Source: Paragordius varius (Eukaryota; Nematomorpha). From it: a DNA stretch of 64,000 nt. This document shows, piece after piece, positions 24,031 to 36,303 of this stretch. Position 1 is the stretch's first letter, and every line of letters starts with the position of its first letter. The notes under the pieces were generated by a model. The model had not been told where the DNA came from. It searched no databases and worked only from the letters and a program-made list of their open reading frames with translations. The position numbers were made by a program, and so were the translations under genes. The stretch is from NCBI GenBank assembly GCA_964247055.1, contig OZ176050.1:5456001-5520000 (forward strand), given 5' to 3'.

Positions 24031-25086
24031 CTAACATTTATAAAATTTATGATGTAAAAGTAAAATAATGATCCAAAGAAACGTATAACCATACATATAC
24101 CAAAATTTAACTCCCGTGTATATATGATTATAAACTGAGTTTTCATCATAAAACAGTAAAACATTTGTTCCCGTGAGAGTCATCATATTGGAAACAACGC
24201 TGCACAGATAGAAAGGGTAATGTACAATAGTATAAAATATAAATAATTTGACATTTTTGTCATCATTAAAAAAAGTTAGCAACCAAAATGTTAGGCGTAT
24301 CCTAATTTTTTTATTCTTTTCACAATCAAATTTTTTGAAATTTTTTGCATTGCATATTACAGGGCCTGCATGTTCAGCATTATTACAATCCGATGAAATT
24401 AGAGTTTGTCGTTTGTGAATATTAAAACGATGTGCAAATTTATTCTTATTTTCCTTCTTGCCTCTCAAAATCAAAGCTAAAAATATTCCCGTAATTAGGA
24501 GCAACGGTAAAATATTAAAAGTAAATGTTCTGAATGAAAGCATAACAATCCAATTGACATTTAAGGACCTGCGTTTTGTCATAGTATGGATTCTAATAAT
24601 TTCTGTATTATGTTTGAGATAACAGATACGTTGATAAGAAAAGAGTAGCAGATTGTGAAGGTGGAAAAACAGGCAAATTCCGAATATCGCTATTTTAAGA
24701 AATTTGACATTATGCCGACTCTGGCATATTATAAGATATGGTAATTTAAAATAATCTTTACAAGCCTCAAAACCAATAAAAACATTTACAATCATGTATG
24801 TCGAATAAAGAGATGGGAGTAACAAATGTCTCCATTGAAAGTAATATGCAAAAAAATCTTGAGCATTAATAGGATTTTCCCGAAAACCACTTAGGTGAAT
24901 TATGAAAGTAACTAAAAAAATTAGGCCTTGCAAAAGTATAAATATGTCCTGATTCATCCATGTTAAAAAAATTGTATAATACCCTTTCTTGTACATTTGG
25001 TATATAATCCAGAAATTGATTAACAAATAAAGAATTCTAGATGAAGGGTATATAATCAAATATATTAAGTATAAAATATTGAACAT
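24031..25086 (-). CDS. Intronless seven-transmembrane receptor (divergent rhodopsin-like GPCR)
   Basis: A single 351-residue frame from ATG (25084-25086) to the stop at 24031-24033. Hydrophobic segments lie near residues 3-30, 46-66, 90-106, 127-149, 180-207, 279-300 and 325-347, matching 7TM spacing. Segment 5 has FRTFTFNILPLLLITG, like the FNxLPLLLI helix of invertebrate peptide receptors of the FMRFamide/myosuppressin group. Segment 6 has a mid-helix Pro (YTIVHYPFY). The DRY motif after segment 3 is replaced by FEACKDYF, so coupling may be altered or the receptor is highly derived. Intracellular loop 3 (208-278) is long and Lys-rich. It is the only single-exon gene of this size here, compatible with retroposition or an intronless GPCR clade. 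Ligand unknown. Confidence 0.62.
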   Translation of the reverse strand: MFNILYLIYLIIYPSSRILYLLINFWIIYQMYKKGYYTIFLTWMNQDIFILLQGLIFLVTFIIHLSGFRENPINAQDFFAYYFQWRHLLLPSLYSTYMIVNVFIGFEACKDYFKLPYLIICQSRHNVKFLKIAIFGICLFFHLHNLLLFSYQRICYLKHNTEIIRIHTMTKRRSLNVNWIVMLSFRTFTFNILPLLLITGIFLALILRGKKENKNKFAHRFNIHKRQTLISSDCNNAEHAGPVICNAKNFKKFDCEKNKKIRIRLTFWLLTFFNDDKNVKLFIFYTIVHYPFYLCSVVSNMMTLTGTNVLLFYDENSVYNHIYTGVKFWYMYGYTFLWIIILLLHHKFYKC

Positions 25087-26113
25087 GACAATTAATTCAA
25101 AAATAATGATAAATATGATTAGTAAATTTATGAAATATTTTTAACTTAAAGCCTTGATAAATAAAAAGTCTAACCCAGGGGATTAATATATATTTTTAGT
25201 TAAATTATGCATGTATATTTACAATATATTAAAAAAAACTAAAATATTTTTTAGATACAATATGTTATGCCAAATTATTATAAAATTGGATTTGTTCTTT
25301 TGTGAAATTAATCCTTTTCTCACCTTATATTTAAAAGCTCCTAGATAATTATTAGATTGTATTTTGTTAACGATGAAAAATCAAATTATATCAATAAATA
25401 AAATCAGAAACCGTGCCGAATCGAATTATTTATTTTTACTAAAACAGCAGACCGCATCCGCCTAATACAAAAGCATACGCGTTCGTCATATAAGAGTTCT
25501 GTAAATTTCTTGCTTAACGATTCACTCCAAATCATTGTTAGATATAGAGAGAATAAGCCGACCTAAGAGCCATTTTATATTTATCATCCTAATCATATGA
25601 ATTTTCCAAAATGCAAGCATTAATATTCAAGAATTATCAAAAATATATTTGTTGCATACTGAAAAGAATAATATTTATTTTTAAGCATCAATGTAGCCCA
25701 AAAATTAATGGAAGTTTGGTAACTAAACGTACGTTTATAGAATCCGGTTCTTACGATAATACAATGGGTAGGTTACATATATAGCTTAATTAACTTGCGT
25801 TCACAAGCTTAAGCTTTGGTTGATGTGATGAAAAATTTTCTTGTTAACTTAACTTATCAAATTTTGATTCAATTCATTTGAGATGGAGAAGCAATTGTAT
25901 TTTTATTAAAATCGGTCAAAACATGCTATCTTTTAAATTAATCAGGCCAAAACATACTTTCTAAAATAAAACATTTTTTTGTATAAAAAGCGTATCGTCA
26001 AATCTTTTAGCCATGAAATATTAATATAATCCTATAAGATTACTATGGATAGCTTCTAGTGAATAATTCAATGATTGAAAAAAATATATGAAACACCAAT
26101 GAAAATTATGATT
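25087..26113. other. Intergenic region with a small GC-richer open frame
   Basis: AT-rich apart from 25404-25580. There a 43-codon minus-strand frame (ATG at 25533-25535, stop at 25404-25406) reads MIWSESLSKKFTELLYDERV and then an Arg-rich stretch. It has no recognised homology. Confidence 0.3.
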
Positions 26114-26299
26114 TTATTTTAATATTATATAATTATCTAAGGAACAGTATTGATACCATTGTGAAATATTATTATATTTATAGTGACCATTCAAATCGCT
26201 ATATAATTTCATTTTGTTTCCTTCTATTATTTTATAACTATCAAAATGCAAAATACAAACAGGAAAAAGACAGGAAGAAGGCAAATTAAATGGATTCAT
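26114..26299 (-). CDS. Short unidentified ORF or terminal exon
   Basis: 61 residues beginning MNPFNLPSSCLFPVCI, with the ATG directly after an acceptor-like ATCTTAG. It could be a terminal exon of the upstream minus-strand gene or a chance frame; the phase does not connect cleanly to 26577. No family recognised. Confidence 0.2.
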   Translation of the reverse strand: MNPFNLPSSCLFPVCILHFDSYKIIEGNKMKLYSDLNGHYKYNNISQWYQYCSLDNYIILK

Positions 26300-26576
26300 C
26301 TAAGATACAAATGCAAAAGTTTTTATATTAAATAGTTTTAACAAAAAATGGAATATAAATAAGAAAAGTAAAATAAGATAAATAATGTTTTTGAATCTAA
26401 AATCTAACATTTGAAAGATAAGGGATTATTTTGTGCATATTAAGTTAATTTTGTATTGTCATTATTCAATATACGTGATCGGTGCACCGCCGGCTTAAAC
26501 CGCGAATAAATGTATTACATAGGTTAGCATTTTTATAGAGCATAAAAAACGATTATGAGACATATTTTTCTAAGTA

Positions 26577-26935
26577 TCAGCACCATTTTAATGTATTATC
26601 ACATATATAATATAAATTACTGTGTTTTAGTAAAGAAATCCAAAATTTTAAAGAAAAGCAGCCATATTTCTCCAACAAATATGTCTCATACTCCTTAATA
26701 TTGACAGGTTTCTTATTCTTAACAATTAAATTTGGTATGGTTATTAAATCAGTGTTTGCGATATTTTTAATTTCTTCGCCTAAAATAATATATTAACCAT
26801 TAAACTTTGAATATTCTCAAAATTAACAATATTGAATTCGGAATCTTTGAAAAAGGCAACACTATCGGACAGTTTAAAAGTATCACATAATTTGGCACGG
26901 AAATATTTTGCAGAAATAGACAAATTATTATTCAT
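26577..26935 (-). CDS. Unidentified 110-residue protein, two exons
   Basis: Exons 26806-26935 and 26577-26779 join across a 26-nt intron (26780-26805), in the size class of the other tiny introns here. An in-frame stop lies directly before the ATG. The product starts MNNNLSISAKYFRAKLCDTF and is mixed polar/hydrophobic, with no signal peptide or clear domain. It lies 3' of SAAL1 on the same strand. I do not recognise the family. Confidence 0.45.
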
Positions 26936-26969
26936 TTAATAGTTTGTTCTTGAATCCTAGAAAGTAAAT

Positions 26970-27200
26970 CTAAGCATTTAATCCCAATATTCGTTTAAGT
27001 AATGGACAATTTACTAGAAACGCATTATTTATGTATTCAATTATATCACGTTTCATGATTTCGAATAACCCCAATTTACGTTGATAATCTTGTAAAGCGA
27101 TGCCAAAATCGTTGCGCTTACTTTCTTGCAAATCAATCATAAGGTTAATTTTATGACATATAGTTTGAATTTCTTTTAACAACATCATTTCATCAATCAT
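26970..27200 (-). CDS. Unidentified small coiled-coil-like ORF
   Basis: 76 residues, beginning MIDEMMLLKEIQTICHKI, with heptad-like hydrophobic spacing through about residue 60. It starts 127 bp after the SAAL1 stop on the same strand. A further reading phase (LDLLSRIQEQTIK) overlaps its 3' end, hinting at an unplaced splice. Function unknown. Confidence 0.35.
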   Translation of the reverse strand: MIDEMMLLKEIQTICHKINLMIDLQESKRNDFGIALQDYQRKLGLFEIMKRDIIEYINNAFLVNCPLLKRILGLNA

Positions 27201-27287
27201 AATAAATTGAATAATAACAGGGTTCTAGAAAATGACATAACCATAAATAATAAATGGAAGATGCATATTCTAAAGTGGAATAAAAAC

Positions 27288-27293
27288 TTTATT
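27288..27293 (-). promoter_or_regulatory. Polyadenylation signal AATAAA of SAAL1
   Basis: A canonical hexamer on the minus strand about 35 bases after the stop codon, before the next ORF at 27200. Confidence 0.5.
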
Positions 27294-27326
27294 TTGATGA
27301 TAAATATATTATATTTGTGGCATATA

Positions 27327-30300
27327 TTATTTTAGTGTTTGCATGATTTGTTGTATAGAAGTTATGATTTGATCTTGGAATGTAAACTGACTGGTATTAT
27401 TGATGCTATTGTTAGAAAAAACTTTTAAACAGTCTGTCAAGCATTCATGCAATTTTTCTTGAGTCGTTTCTGATATAAATAAATATATATTTATATAAAC
27501 CATATAAAATTTTTTTAGATATGGTGAAAGGAAATAAAATTATAAATAGCAATTAGAAAATTGTTAATATCGCAATAGCATTTAAAATAAACTAAACATT
27601 AATTTACGAAAAATAGTTATACACCATAACAATTCTATAATAAATCGACCAGATAAAAGTAGCAATTAATATTATAATAATCAAACACTATAGAACTAAA
27701 ATTTTGCCTTGTACCCTTTTATGTATTTAAAAAAGTGGCCGGTTCCGATTCACGCTTTTTAAAATTATAATTGTTATAATGTATTCACTATTAAAATAAA
27801 TAACAATGTAAAAATGACTATTAATATTTTAAATCACAAAATTTATTTTTCACGAGTAAGCTTTTAATTAGAATGCTATGGCGCAAATTTTTATCTGCTA
27901 AAAGCGAAAATTAAAGATTTTAAATAGCTTATTAAATTCGAAATAGGAATAAAATATTTGGGAAATAATTCTTATCTTATAACTATACTATTTACAAATA
28001 ATCAAAGTATATTTATTTGGGTATTTGAATCTTAAGTAGTAAATAATCGGTAAATATGGCTTACGGTTACCTACCAAAACAAAAAAATGACAGAAAAAAT
28101 TGTTCAAAATATCATTAATTTTGTAAATATTTAACGGTTAATTTTTTAAAGTTAGTGTTAATAGAGTTAGATCATTAATGATTATACTAAAATCATATAT
28201 TGTAAAATTAATATTTAAAAAACAAATATAGTTATAACTTTTATAAACTAATTCATAGATTTTGCGTTTTCCATAATTTTATTCATAGATATATTTTATA
28301 ATCTAAAACAAATTTTAACATTACTAATAATCCATAATTTTAACTTTTTCCCATTTTAGGCTTATTCAAAATTTCTAACACCAAGCGGGTCAACCCATAA
28401 AAAATTTGTTGTGAAATGCAATTCCCTTAAAAACTCCATTTAAAAAATCACGGTTAAAATTATATTTGGTTATGGTTATTTTTGCTACAAATCCAGTCAT
28501 ATTTTGTTTTAATTGCTGTAAAAACTAGTCTAATTCTATGATATGGCGAAAAATATAATTAAATTAAAATATTTTTATCTGCTGCTTCTACAAGATTAGA
28601 CCTTCCAGATTAGGCGTTGTTCCTAATATCCATTGAATTATAAACAATGCTGCATAGATGGTGTTTCCACTATTTAAACATAAAGGATTTATGGTCGTCA
28701 ATTGCAATTCCTCATCCTCTAAAGCGAAATGATTGAATGCTTCAATAAATTGGACCAAGGGAAAGATCAATTGTTTTTCCAGTCTGTCTGGATAATTTTC
28801 TTTTGAGAAAAAAAATCATTAATTACGGATAAAAGTAAGTTTTTAAAAATAATTTTAGAAAAAGATTGCATCTAACCAAATAAGTTAAAAGAAGTACAAA
28901 TATAAAACCATTTTATTGGTTATATAGGTATATTTATTTGTCAAAGAAATAAATGTGATCACTGGTAAATATCATTTTTGTTTTTTCAAGATATCTATCC
29001 ATTAAACTAAAAGCAAAAAATTGGATGGCTACGTATTATAATTTTCCCGTTTTTTATTAAGGTTGTTATTTATACAATTTTACCATATTTTTTTTTCAAC
29101 TAACACCCCACGTAAAAGGCGATAATACTTATAAAAATTAAATCCAACGGAGAAGAATAATAAGTTTGAGGAAAATTATTACAATTGATAAATATAATAT
29201 GCACGAGTTATGTAATGAAAATGATCGTTCCATAAATAATATTTGATGAATGTCCATACGAATTTACCTGCATAGATGGGTGATAATTTATTAGAATCCA
29301 TTTCTGATAAAATCAATTGCACCGCATGTATAATATTTTTGCACTCCAATATAACAGCTTTATCATAAGGATTCATATTACTAGAAAACATATAAATAAA
29401 AATTTCAACATGGCTTGATTTAAGGCTTCTACTAAACCATTAAAAAGCTGAAAATTCGCTTCTAACACAGTGTGTGCTCTATCTTCCTCAACAATAAGGG
29501 GTTGCATTATGTCTTTTTCAGTAAGAATACATATTAATTCAGCTACACTTTTAATGAGATTAACTAAAATATGATGTTATTATATAACACATATACCATT
29601 TGAAGAATAATGTAGGATGAAAATTATTTTTTGTATTAGTCCTGAACATACTAGAGAATTGGGCGCGTTTGGTATTTCAGACTGCGCTATGTTCTTAAAA
29701 AATCTAATTTAACATCCAAACAATATATACCTAACACATTCGTACAAAACTTCGCTAGCCATTGAACTCATAAACAGTTGGAAAATGTGTTGACTATAAA
29801 TAAGATTAATTGCAATGAACCAAAATGAAGCATCATGGGAAATATTGTTCGCAATATTGGGAAAACTAACCATGTTAGCAACGATACCTATGCAAATTTC
29901 CTAATATTAGAATTAATAAATAAAAAAAATAATTATAATGTTCTATTTAGTTTCGAGACTAATTGAATTTTCGTTACATGTCATAATCTATAATATAATT
30001 TATATTTTTGAAAACATTTCTTTTTAATAGGCTACAGTTTTGAACCTAATAGAGGCTTTATAACTCTTCATTTTTAGTGATAGTTTTCTATTCGTGAGCA
30101 AATTTATATATAAATAACTTGAATATCTATTATAGTGAATCAAATTTAAAAGTGTTCATTCTATGGTCTTTTTAGAGAATTATACATAAACAAAATAATA
30201 AAAATTTAATTATACATATCTATATTGGATTGGTCAAATTACTAAAAATGCCAAATGTAAATTATAATAAAATGAAATAACTTAATGCTTTTGATTATAT

Positions 30301-31273
30301 TTTGACAGCAAATTTTCAATAATTATTAATTTTTAAATTAGATGCTTATTACAATCGAATTTGAGTAATTCAATACTCAACTTACAATTTTCTCTTTATA
30401 ATAGGTATGATGTTTAAAAATCATATTTTGAAAAAATGTTAATATCAATAGTACTTTTCGCTAAAAGCATATTCATAAAAATTAATATTTTTTGAATGTC
30501 CTAATTCTCAAAAAAATATTTGCGTTAATTTGAAAATGACTAAATAAAAAAATTCCAAATATAAAAAAAGGAATGCTTTAATATGAAATATAATTGATAT
30601 ATTCCGTATTTATCCATATATTTAGCCATAATTTAAATATTTTGTTCTAGGCTAAAATGTTGCAATATTTCAGGATTAAATGCTTTAAAATTTGTCTAAA
30701 TGGAATGAATTATGTACTAGGTTCAAACTGATTGACAATGTTGATTTATTTTTTGCTAATCGTTTTATTCTTTGGCTTAAACATACTATTATAGTAATGG
30801 AGAACAAAGAGAAACATTTACGTCAGGGTCAATTTTAAAGAACATTAATATAAAAAAAATAGGATCATTCTAGCCACAAAAACTGCCTGTTGCTAAATAA
30901 TAAAAAATAATATTATCTTGTTGCTCTCTATGGTTTTAGGATAAATGAAAATAAAAAAACTTTAAGGCGATCCATATTTGTTTTATCAGCAATCTCCCAA
31001 ATTACACGGTGGAATGCTTCTTCAAACACAATGTTTGATATGGTCTATAAAATAAAAGATACATAAAACAATATTCATTGACATATCCCATAGCAGTATA
31101 AGGTTGGACACAAAAGGTATTTCATCTTCATTTAAAACATCTTTCAATTCATCTTTCTTAGGAATATTATTTTCCTGATTCCACTAAGATGACATGACAA
31201 TGACAAATACTTTTTTATAATTTCCAATTATATTTAAAGTCCAAGCATGTTCAGGGTCGCTATTTTCGGCCAT
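27327..31273 (-). CDS. SAAL1: SAAL1 (serum amyloid A-like 1) armadillo-like protein
   Basis: Ten minus-strand exons: 31211-31273, 31070-31183, 30961-31044, 29821-29900, 29731-29793, 29597-29703, 29410-29563, 29268-29380, 28602-28799 and 27327-27469. They join to 372 residues (human SAAL1 is about 474, so shorter). LWDMSMN near residue 50 matches the SAAL1 signature VWDMSMDED; RLKEICIGIVANM matches RLREICVGILGNM across an exon junction. Later segments (FFKNIAQSEIPNAP; VNLIKSVAELI) follow the human alpha-helical repeat order. Introns of 27, 25, 27, 33 and 29 nt occur; one 27-nt intron is in frame without a stop, so only homology shows it is removed. The exon 9 acceptor (28800 or 12 nt further in) and donor (GTCTAA) are the weakest points. 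SAAL1 is linked to cell proliferation in mammals; its molecular role is poorly defined. Confidence 0.85.
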
Positions 31274-31963
31274 ACATAAAAACAGACATCGAAAAATCTT
31301 ATACTACGGCCAAACATCAAATTACACATTTTATCTCTATACCTATTAAGAGTAAAGAGGTATTCTATTAGATTATTAAAAGATACGTTACCATGTACAA
31401 AGAATTCAAGATTTTATCTGTCTCCACAATCCAAACTATATAAAGTCTCTTATAAACATCCAAAAACTGCATGTAACGCTTTTATTATTTTCATTGAAAA
31501 ATCCGGAGTAAAATTTTGCCTGATAATAGTGAATTACTGAAAACTGTAAACTTGTTAAAACATATTAACTATTTTGACGCATTTCAAATCCGTTTCCTAG
31601 GCCTTAATACCTTTAGGAAAAATGTATTGTATGCAAATTTATGTGATTCGTGCATTAAAAATCTCTCAAATGTTAAAGGTTTGTTATAATATAAAATAGA
31701 AAAATTACATGATTATTTCTTAAACAATGGGTTTTATATTTGGAAAGATGTTCTTGTTCATGGGCTAAATAATGATCTTAAATTCAATAACAACGGGTAA
31801 TTACACAGCGCCATAAAAAAATATTCTCATATTATAAATAGTGTTTTTGGTTTTAGGCTTTACGATTGATATAGATAATGTCCCTTTTATAATAATTAAT
31901 CCATATCAAAAAACGCTTTGCGCAAATTTTTGGTGAAAGCTAAATGTTTTATTCCAAAATATA
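31274..31963. other. Intergenic AT-rich region upstream of SAAL1
   Basis: No coding signal is convincing. It should hold the SAAL1 promoter, but no motif stands out. It ends at the target duplication of the next hAT element (31964-31971). Confidence 0.4.
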
Positions 31964-31971
31964 TTATATAC

Positions 31972-34398
31972 CAGTGATACTCAAACCGCGGCCCGCGGGC
32001 CACATGCGGCCTTAAGAGTGCTTTAAAATTGCCCTATGGCCATATTGATATTTATATTATTTTTTTAACACACAAACGAATATTCGATCATTTTAATATT
32101 AATTTATTTTCTTTAGATTTAATTTTGGTACTTTTTATTTTTTACCTAATTCTAAATGTAGAAAAATTTCCCTACATTAAAATAATTTTCAAAATTTTGG
32201 CACACGTTGCTTCTGTTTTTGTTTCTGTATTCTATTTTCTTTTCTATTTTGAAATTTTTATTGCATTCCTTTTTTGTATTTAAGCAAGCCTTTTACCTAA
32301 ACTTGCATATACATATTCTTTTCATAGCTATCCTGGCTCATTTTTTATAACTCATTCACACAAAATATTTTTCAAATAAACATCATTAAATTTCAACTTG
32401 TTTTTTATAGCGTAATTCAAATTATATTCCTATTTTTTAAAAAAATTTACATAATATTTAAACACAAATTTAAAGTATGACATCTAATGCTAAAAAACGT
32501 ATATTATCCGATGAAATTGCCCTTTAAAAAAGAATGGGAAGAAAAATTCTTTGTCGCTTATATGTAAGGATAATATAATTATAAAAAAATACAATATTGA
32601 AAGAATTTTACAATCCATTTTTATCATAAATTACAAGAAAATCATGAGGAAAAACAAAAAATATAAAAAGATTTAGGACTTATACCAAAAAGGAAAATCT
32701 GTTATGTCCATAGCTTTCTCCCAGGAAAAAGTTGTATAATTAGCTTCGCATGAAAGTTATATTTTAGGAAAAAATATGAAACCGTTTACTGATTCCCAAC
32801 TAAAAGAATGTCTAATATATGGTTGCACTTTTTTATTTGATAAATTCCATATAAAGATCAAATCATAGGCAAATTAAAAAACTTCAACTTTCTGCAACAT
32901 GTGCTCGACGCATTGAAGATATGTCTAAATATATTTTAAACAATACATTATTGGCTCTGAAAAACTGCAAATATTTTAGTAATGCTATTGATTCTAGCAC
33001 TGATATTGGTACAAATGTGCGCTCTTCGTAAGATTTTGCAACGACAACATCAACGATAAAAATTTAAAATTTTTACCAATGAATATAACTATGAAAGGAA
33101 GTGATTTTCTCGAAATAATTAACACTTTTTTCGATAATAATAATATATCTATGAAAAATTGGTTTCGATCTGCACAGATGGCTGTCCCTCTATGATTGGA
33201 ATAACCAAAGGATTTATTCCTCTTTTGAAAAACAAATATAATTTACAAAATATTTTATCCTTTCACTGCGTTATTCATCAAACTTGGTTTCGCGTGTAAA
33301 AGATGAATCACTCAACAGTAATTAAAACGGTTGTGGTTATAGGTAACCACATCCGTGGCAGAGAATTCAACCGCCGTAAATTCTAAAACCTTCTGAAAGA
33401 TATCCACAGTGAGTTTGATTATATTCTTTTGTACACCGCTGTGAGATGGCTAAGCCTTAGCAAAGTATTTAATAGATTTTTTGTTTTAAGACATTATTTA
33501 TAAAAGTTAACAGAAACTTTGACGATGAAATTAATAGTCACATATGGTGGGTTACATTAACCTACCTTTGCGACATTACTTATAAACTTTTTTAATACGT
33601 CGTCAAGGAAGCAAAATAATAACCCAATTTGCTAATAAAATATCTTTTAAAAATTAATAATATAAACTATATTTTATAAATTAAACACTATTATATTTTC
33701 CCACACTTAAAAGATTCATGAAGAACATATGGAATTTACCTCGAAGAATATAATAATAGATAATCTAACATTTTTATCTAATGAGATATAATTCAGATTT
33801 CAATAAGATATATTAAAAATTGCTATAACTCATTGAAAATCCATGGAATATGAGCATGGTTTTGAGGCGCATATCATTGAAGACTTCGTAGGTTTTAAAA
33901 ATTCCAATTTAGATATTCAAAGAGAATCGTAGACAAGAAAGATATGTAGAGTTTTGATAGGATGTGCCAAATAAATATGAAAATATAAAAAAATGTGCTC
34001 AAGTTATCCTAACTTTTTCCCTCAACTTATACGTGGGAGACTTCATATACAAAAATAAAATATGTCAAGAATACATACAGAAACCGCTTAACCGATAATC
34101 ATGTGGACGACGTATTAAGATTGGCCTGCCATGAGGCGAAACCAAATTTGTCAAAAATATTGGTTAGTATCGAAATAAAAATTGTTATCAAAATTTTTTA
34201 ATTTTTTAAACTAAATGGTAAACCAGTTTTTAGCCGGATTTACATGCGATCCGCAAAAATTCATCGGACAGATTTAGAGTATAAATATGTGCATATGTGT
34301 TAAATAGCTATGGAATATTTGCCATTATAAGGTTCATGGCCCTCGAAAAAAATATATATTTTATTTGGCCCGTCAAATTTTTTTGGTGAGTACCACTT
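31972..34398 (+). mobile_element. GTF2I/ZBED-like hAT transposon with decayed transposase
   Basis: The left end is CAGTGATACTCAAACCGCGG and the right end is the inverted GAGTACCACTT at 34388-34398. Identical 8-bp flanks TTATATAC (31964-31971, 34399-34406) mark the insertion. The plus strand carries remnants of a hAT transposase like the GTF2IRD2/SCAND3-type proteins: KEWEEKFFVAY (about 32525), FTDSQLKECLIY, CARRIEDMSKYI, a DSSTDI block near 32990, VSICTDGCPSMIG near 33175, FHCVIHQ, and YTAVRWLSLSKVF near 33440. The frame is broken by at least one frameshift near 32525 and several later stops or shifts, so it is inactive. The G+C-rich ends contrast with the AT-rich body. Confidence 0.87.
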
Positions 34399-34452
34399 TT
34401 ATATACTACATGTAAAAAGCAAAACAATATTTTTAAGTTTTTATTTTTAGAT

Positions 34453-34569
34453 ATGGGCGCCGAAACTATCAAATTTTTGGCCCCACATCAAATAAGCTGT
34501 TTTGTTAAAATTTTAAAAGTGCTGAGACTGCGCAAGGAATTTCAAATATATACTGAAATATGTCAATAA
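34453..34569 (+). CDS. Coding-like segment of unknown function
   Basis: 38 residues, MGAETIKFLAPHQISCFVKI and then a Leu/Arg-rich helix, with the ATG just after a good acceptor (TTTTTAG, 34444-34450). Codon pattern and composition look coding, but I find no donor and no partner exon. It could be a 5' exon of the gene at 36304 or an isolated remnant. Family not recognised. Confidence 0.3.
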   Translation: MGAETIKFLAPHQISCFVKILKVLRLRKEFQIYTEICQ

Positions 34570-35597
34570 AAAAATTTTTTTTCTAAAATATTTTTGTCTA
34601 AAAAGTTTATTTATAGCATAATTTTTTTGAGGCGAATTTTCAGTTTTTTGAAGCATGGTCGACACGGTGTATTTTAAAATTTTATAAAAATATATTTTCT
34701 ATAAAATCAAGCGTGTTGAAAGTTTAAGAAGTGTTTGTCTTTAAATACAAATAGATTATTTTGACAAAAAAATATTTAAATGACACTCAGACGAGAAAAA
34801 TATTCAATAATCGAAGAAAAGTTTTTTTATAATATCGGATTTTATAACGTTTTTACTATACTTCAAAATACTAACTCGCTTTAAAAAAAATTGTTTTAAA
34901 ATTTTAAAATATCCATTTTAAATTCTATATACCATATTATATTATATTTAAAAAATTAAAACGAAATCTTGGCATTTTTGCGTTTTATTAAATCCTACCC
35001 TATTTTAGAGGTAAGATTATTTTTTATATAAATATCATTTTCTTTTCATAAATAGTTTATGATATATTTTTTTGTATAATGAAGCATTTTGCATCAATTT
35101 ATTTTAGCAAAATGTGCGCACATGTCATTTTCTGATATGATTTTCACAAAAGTCCTAATAACTTTCTTATATCACTTGTAAAATTTTACCCAAAGCACCA
35201 TGAGAATTTTGATTCATGTATCAGAATATGAATTCAACAGGACTTATTTATACCTTCAATTTTGTACACTGTGTTATAATAATCGCAGAATTTTTTGTAT
35301 GTAACTTTGAAATATACTATTTTCTTATATTAGGGAAAAATTGAAATTATATTTGTTTTTTAAGCTAATAACTGACTATTAAATTATATCTTACGCATTT
35401 GATGCAATTATTGTGTATTGCATAAATTTTGGTATTTTGTTGGAATGTAAGATATGGTAGACATCAATTTAAAATAAAAATTTTTCTTACTAAGTATTAC
35501 GCTATATACTGGAGCTTGAAACTGTGTTTGTCTTTTTATTATATTTAAATAAAAGCCGGTTTTGGCCTTTGTTGTCCGCATATACAATCTTTGCTTT

Positions 35598-35830
35598 CAA
35601 GTACAAACATTCATCTTTTTGATATCTTCATTATCATTTATATGATGTCGAAATCGGCTCCATACTTCTCTATTAATATACAAACCCGTATCTTCCAATG
35701 AGCTTTTTGAAATAAACATCTTCTAACCGAACTAGTATACCGATCATCTGGACCTTTCCTATAAAAACACCTAGTTTTAATTTTATTAAAGACTCCCGTA
35801 TACTTAGTAATTCGTAGGCATCTTTTTAAT
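35598..35830 (-). pseudogene. Degenerate coding-like segment of unknown origin
   Basis: On the minus strand two overlapping phases read coding-like sequence: DAYELLSIRESLIKLKLG followed by LVRLEDVYFKKLIGRYGF, then in another phase INREVWSRFRHHIND. The change of phase suggests decay. It might be a transposase or host-gene remnant; nothing decides. Confidence 0.25.
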
Positions 35831-36303
35831 TTACAATGTATTTTTATAATAATATATATTAACAGAAATAATAATTGAAATTGATTTCTAAAAAGAGTGT
35901 CATGATGCTGATTATAAATTATATATTCTCAACCTTATGGTTATTATGGGGTCGTGCACTCTATATAAATCGATTTCATCGTGTCCCCTATTTTTGGTTG
36001 TTTAAAAAGACAAGAAAAGCAATATTATGTTCAGTATAAAATATCCATTATTATATTTTATCACATACATGTATGCCTATCAATATTTCCACAGCCCATT
36101 TTCCTATGTCACGTTCACAAATAACTCAAAATAAATCATTTTGTGGAACCAAATGCTTTTAAAAAAAAATTTCCTCTAATTAAAATTTTTGGTTTTTATT
36201 GTCCACTGGCTGCTAAACTCCACTATATTTATTGATATACAAAAATCCTATCAATTAGAGTAAGCATTTCTTATATAAATCAATACTATCTTACAATATT
36301 TAA

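Noticed and set aside
30800-30900. A possible SAAL1 exon reading NDPIFFILMFFKIDPD on the minus strand
   Set aside because: The exons on either side join in phase and match SAAL1 directly (RLK to EICIGI), so an extra exon would break the family alignment.
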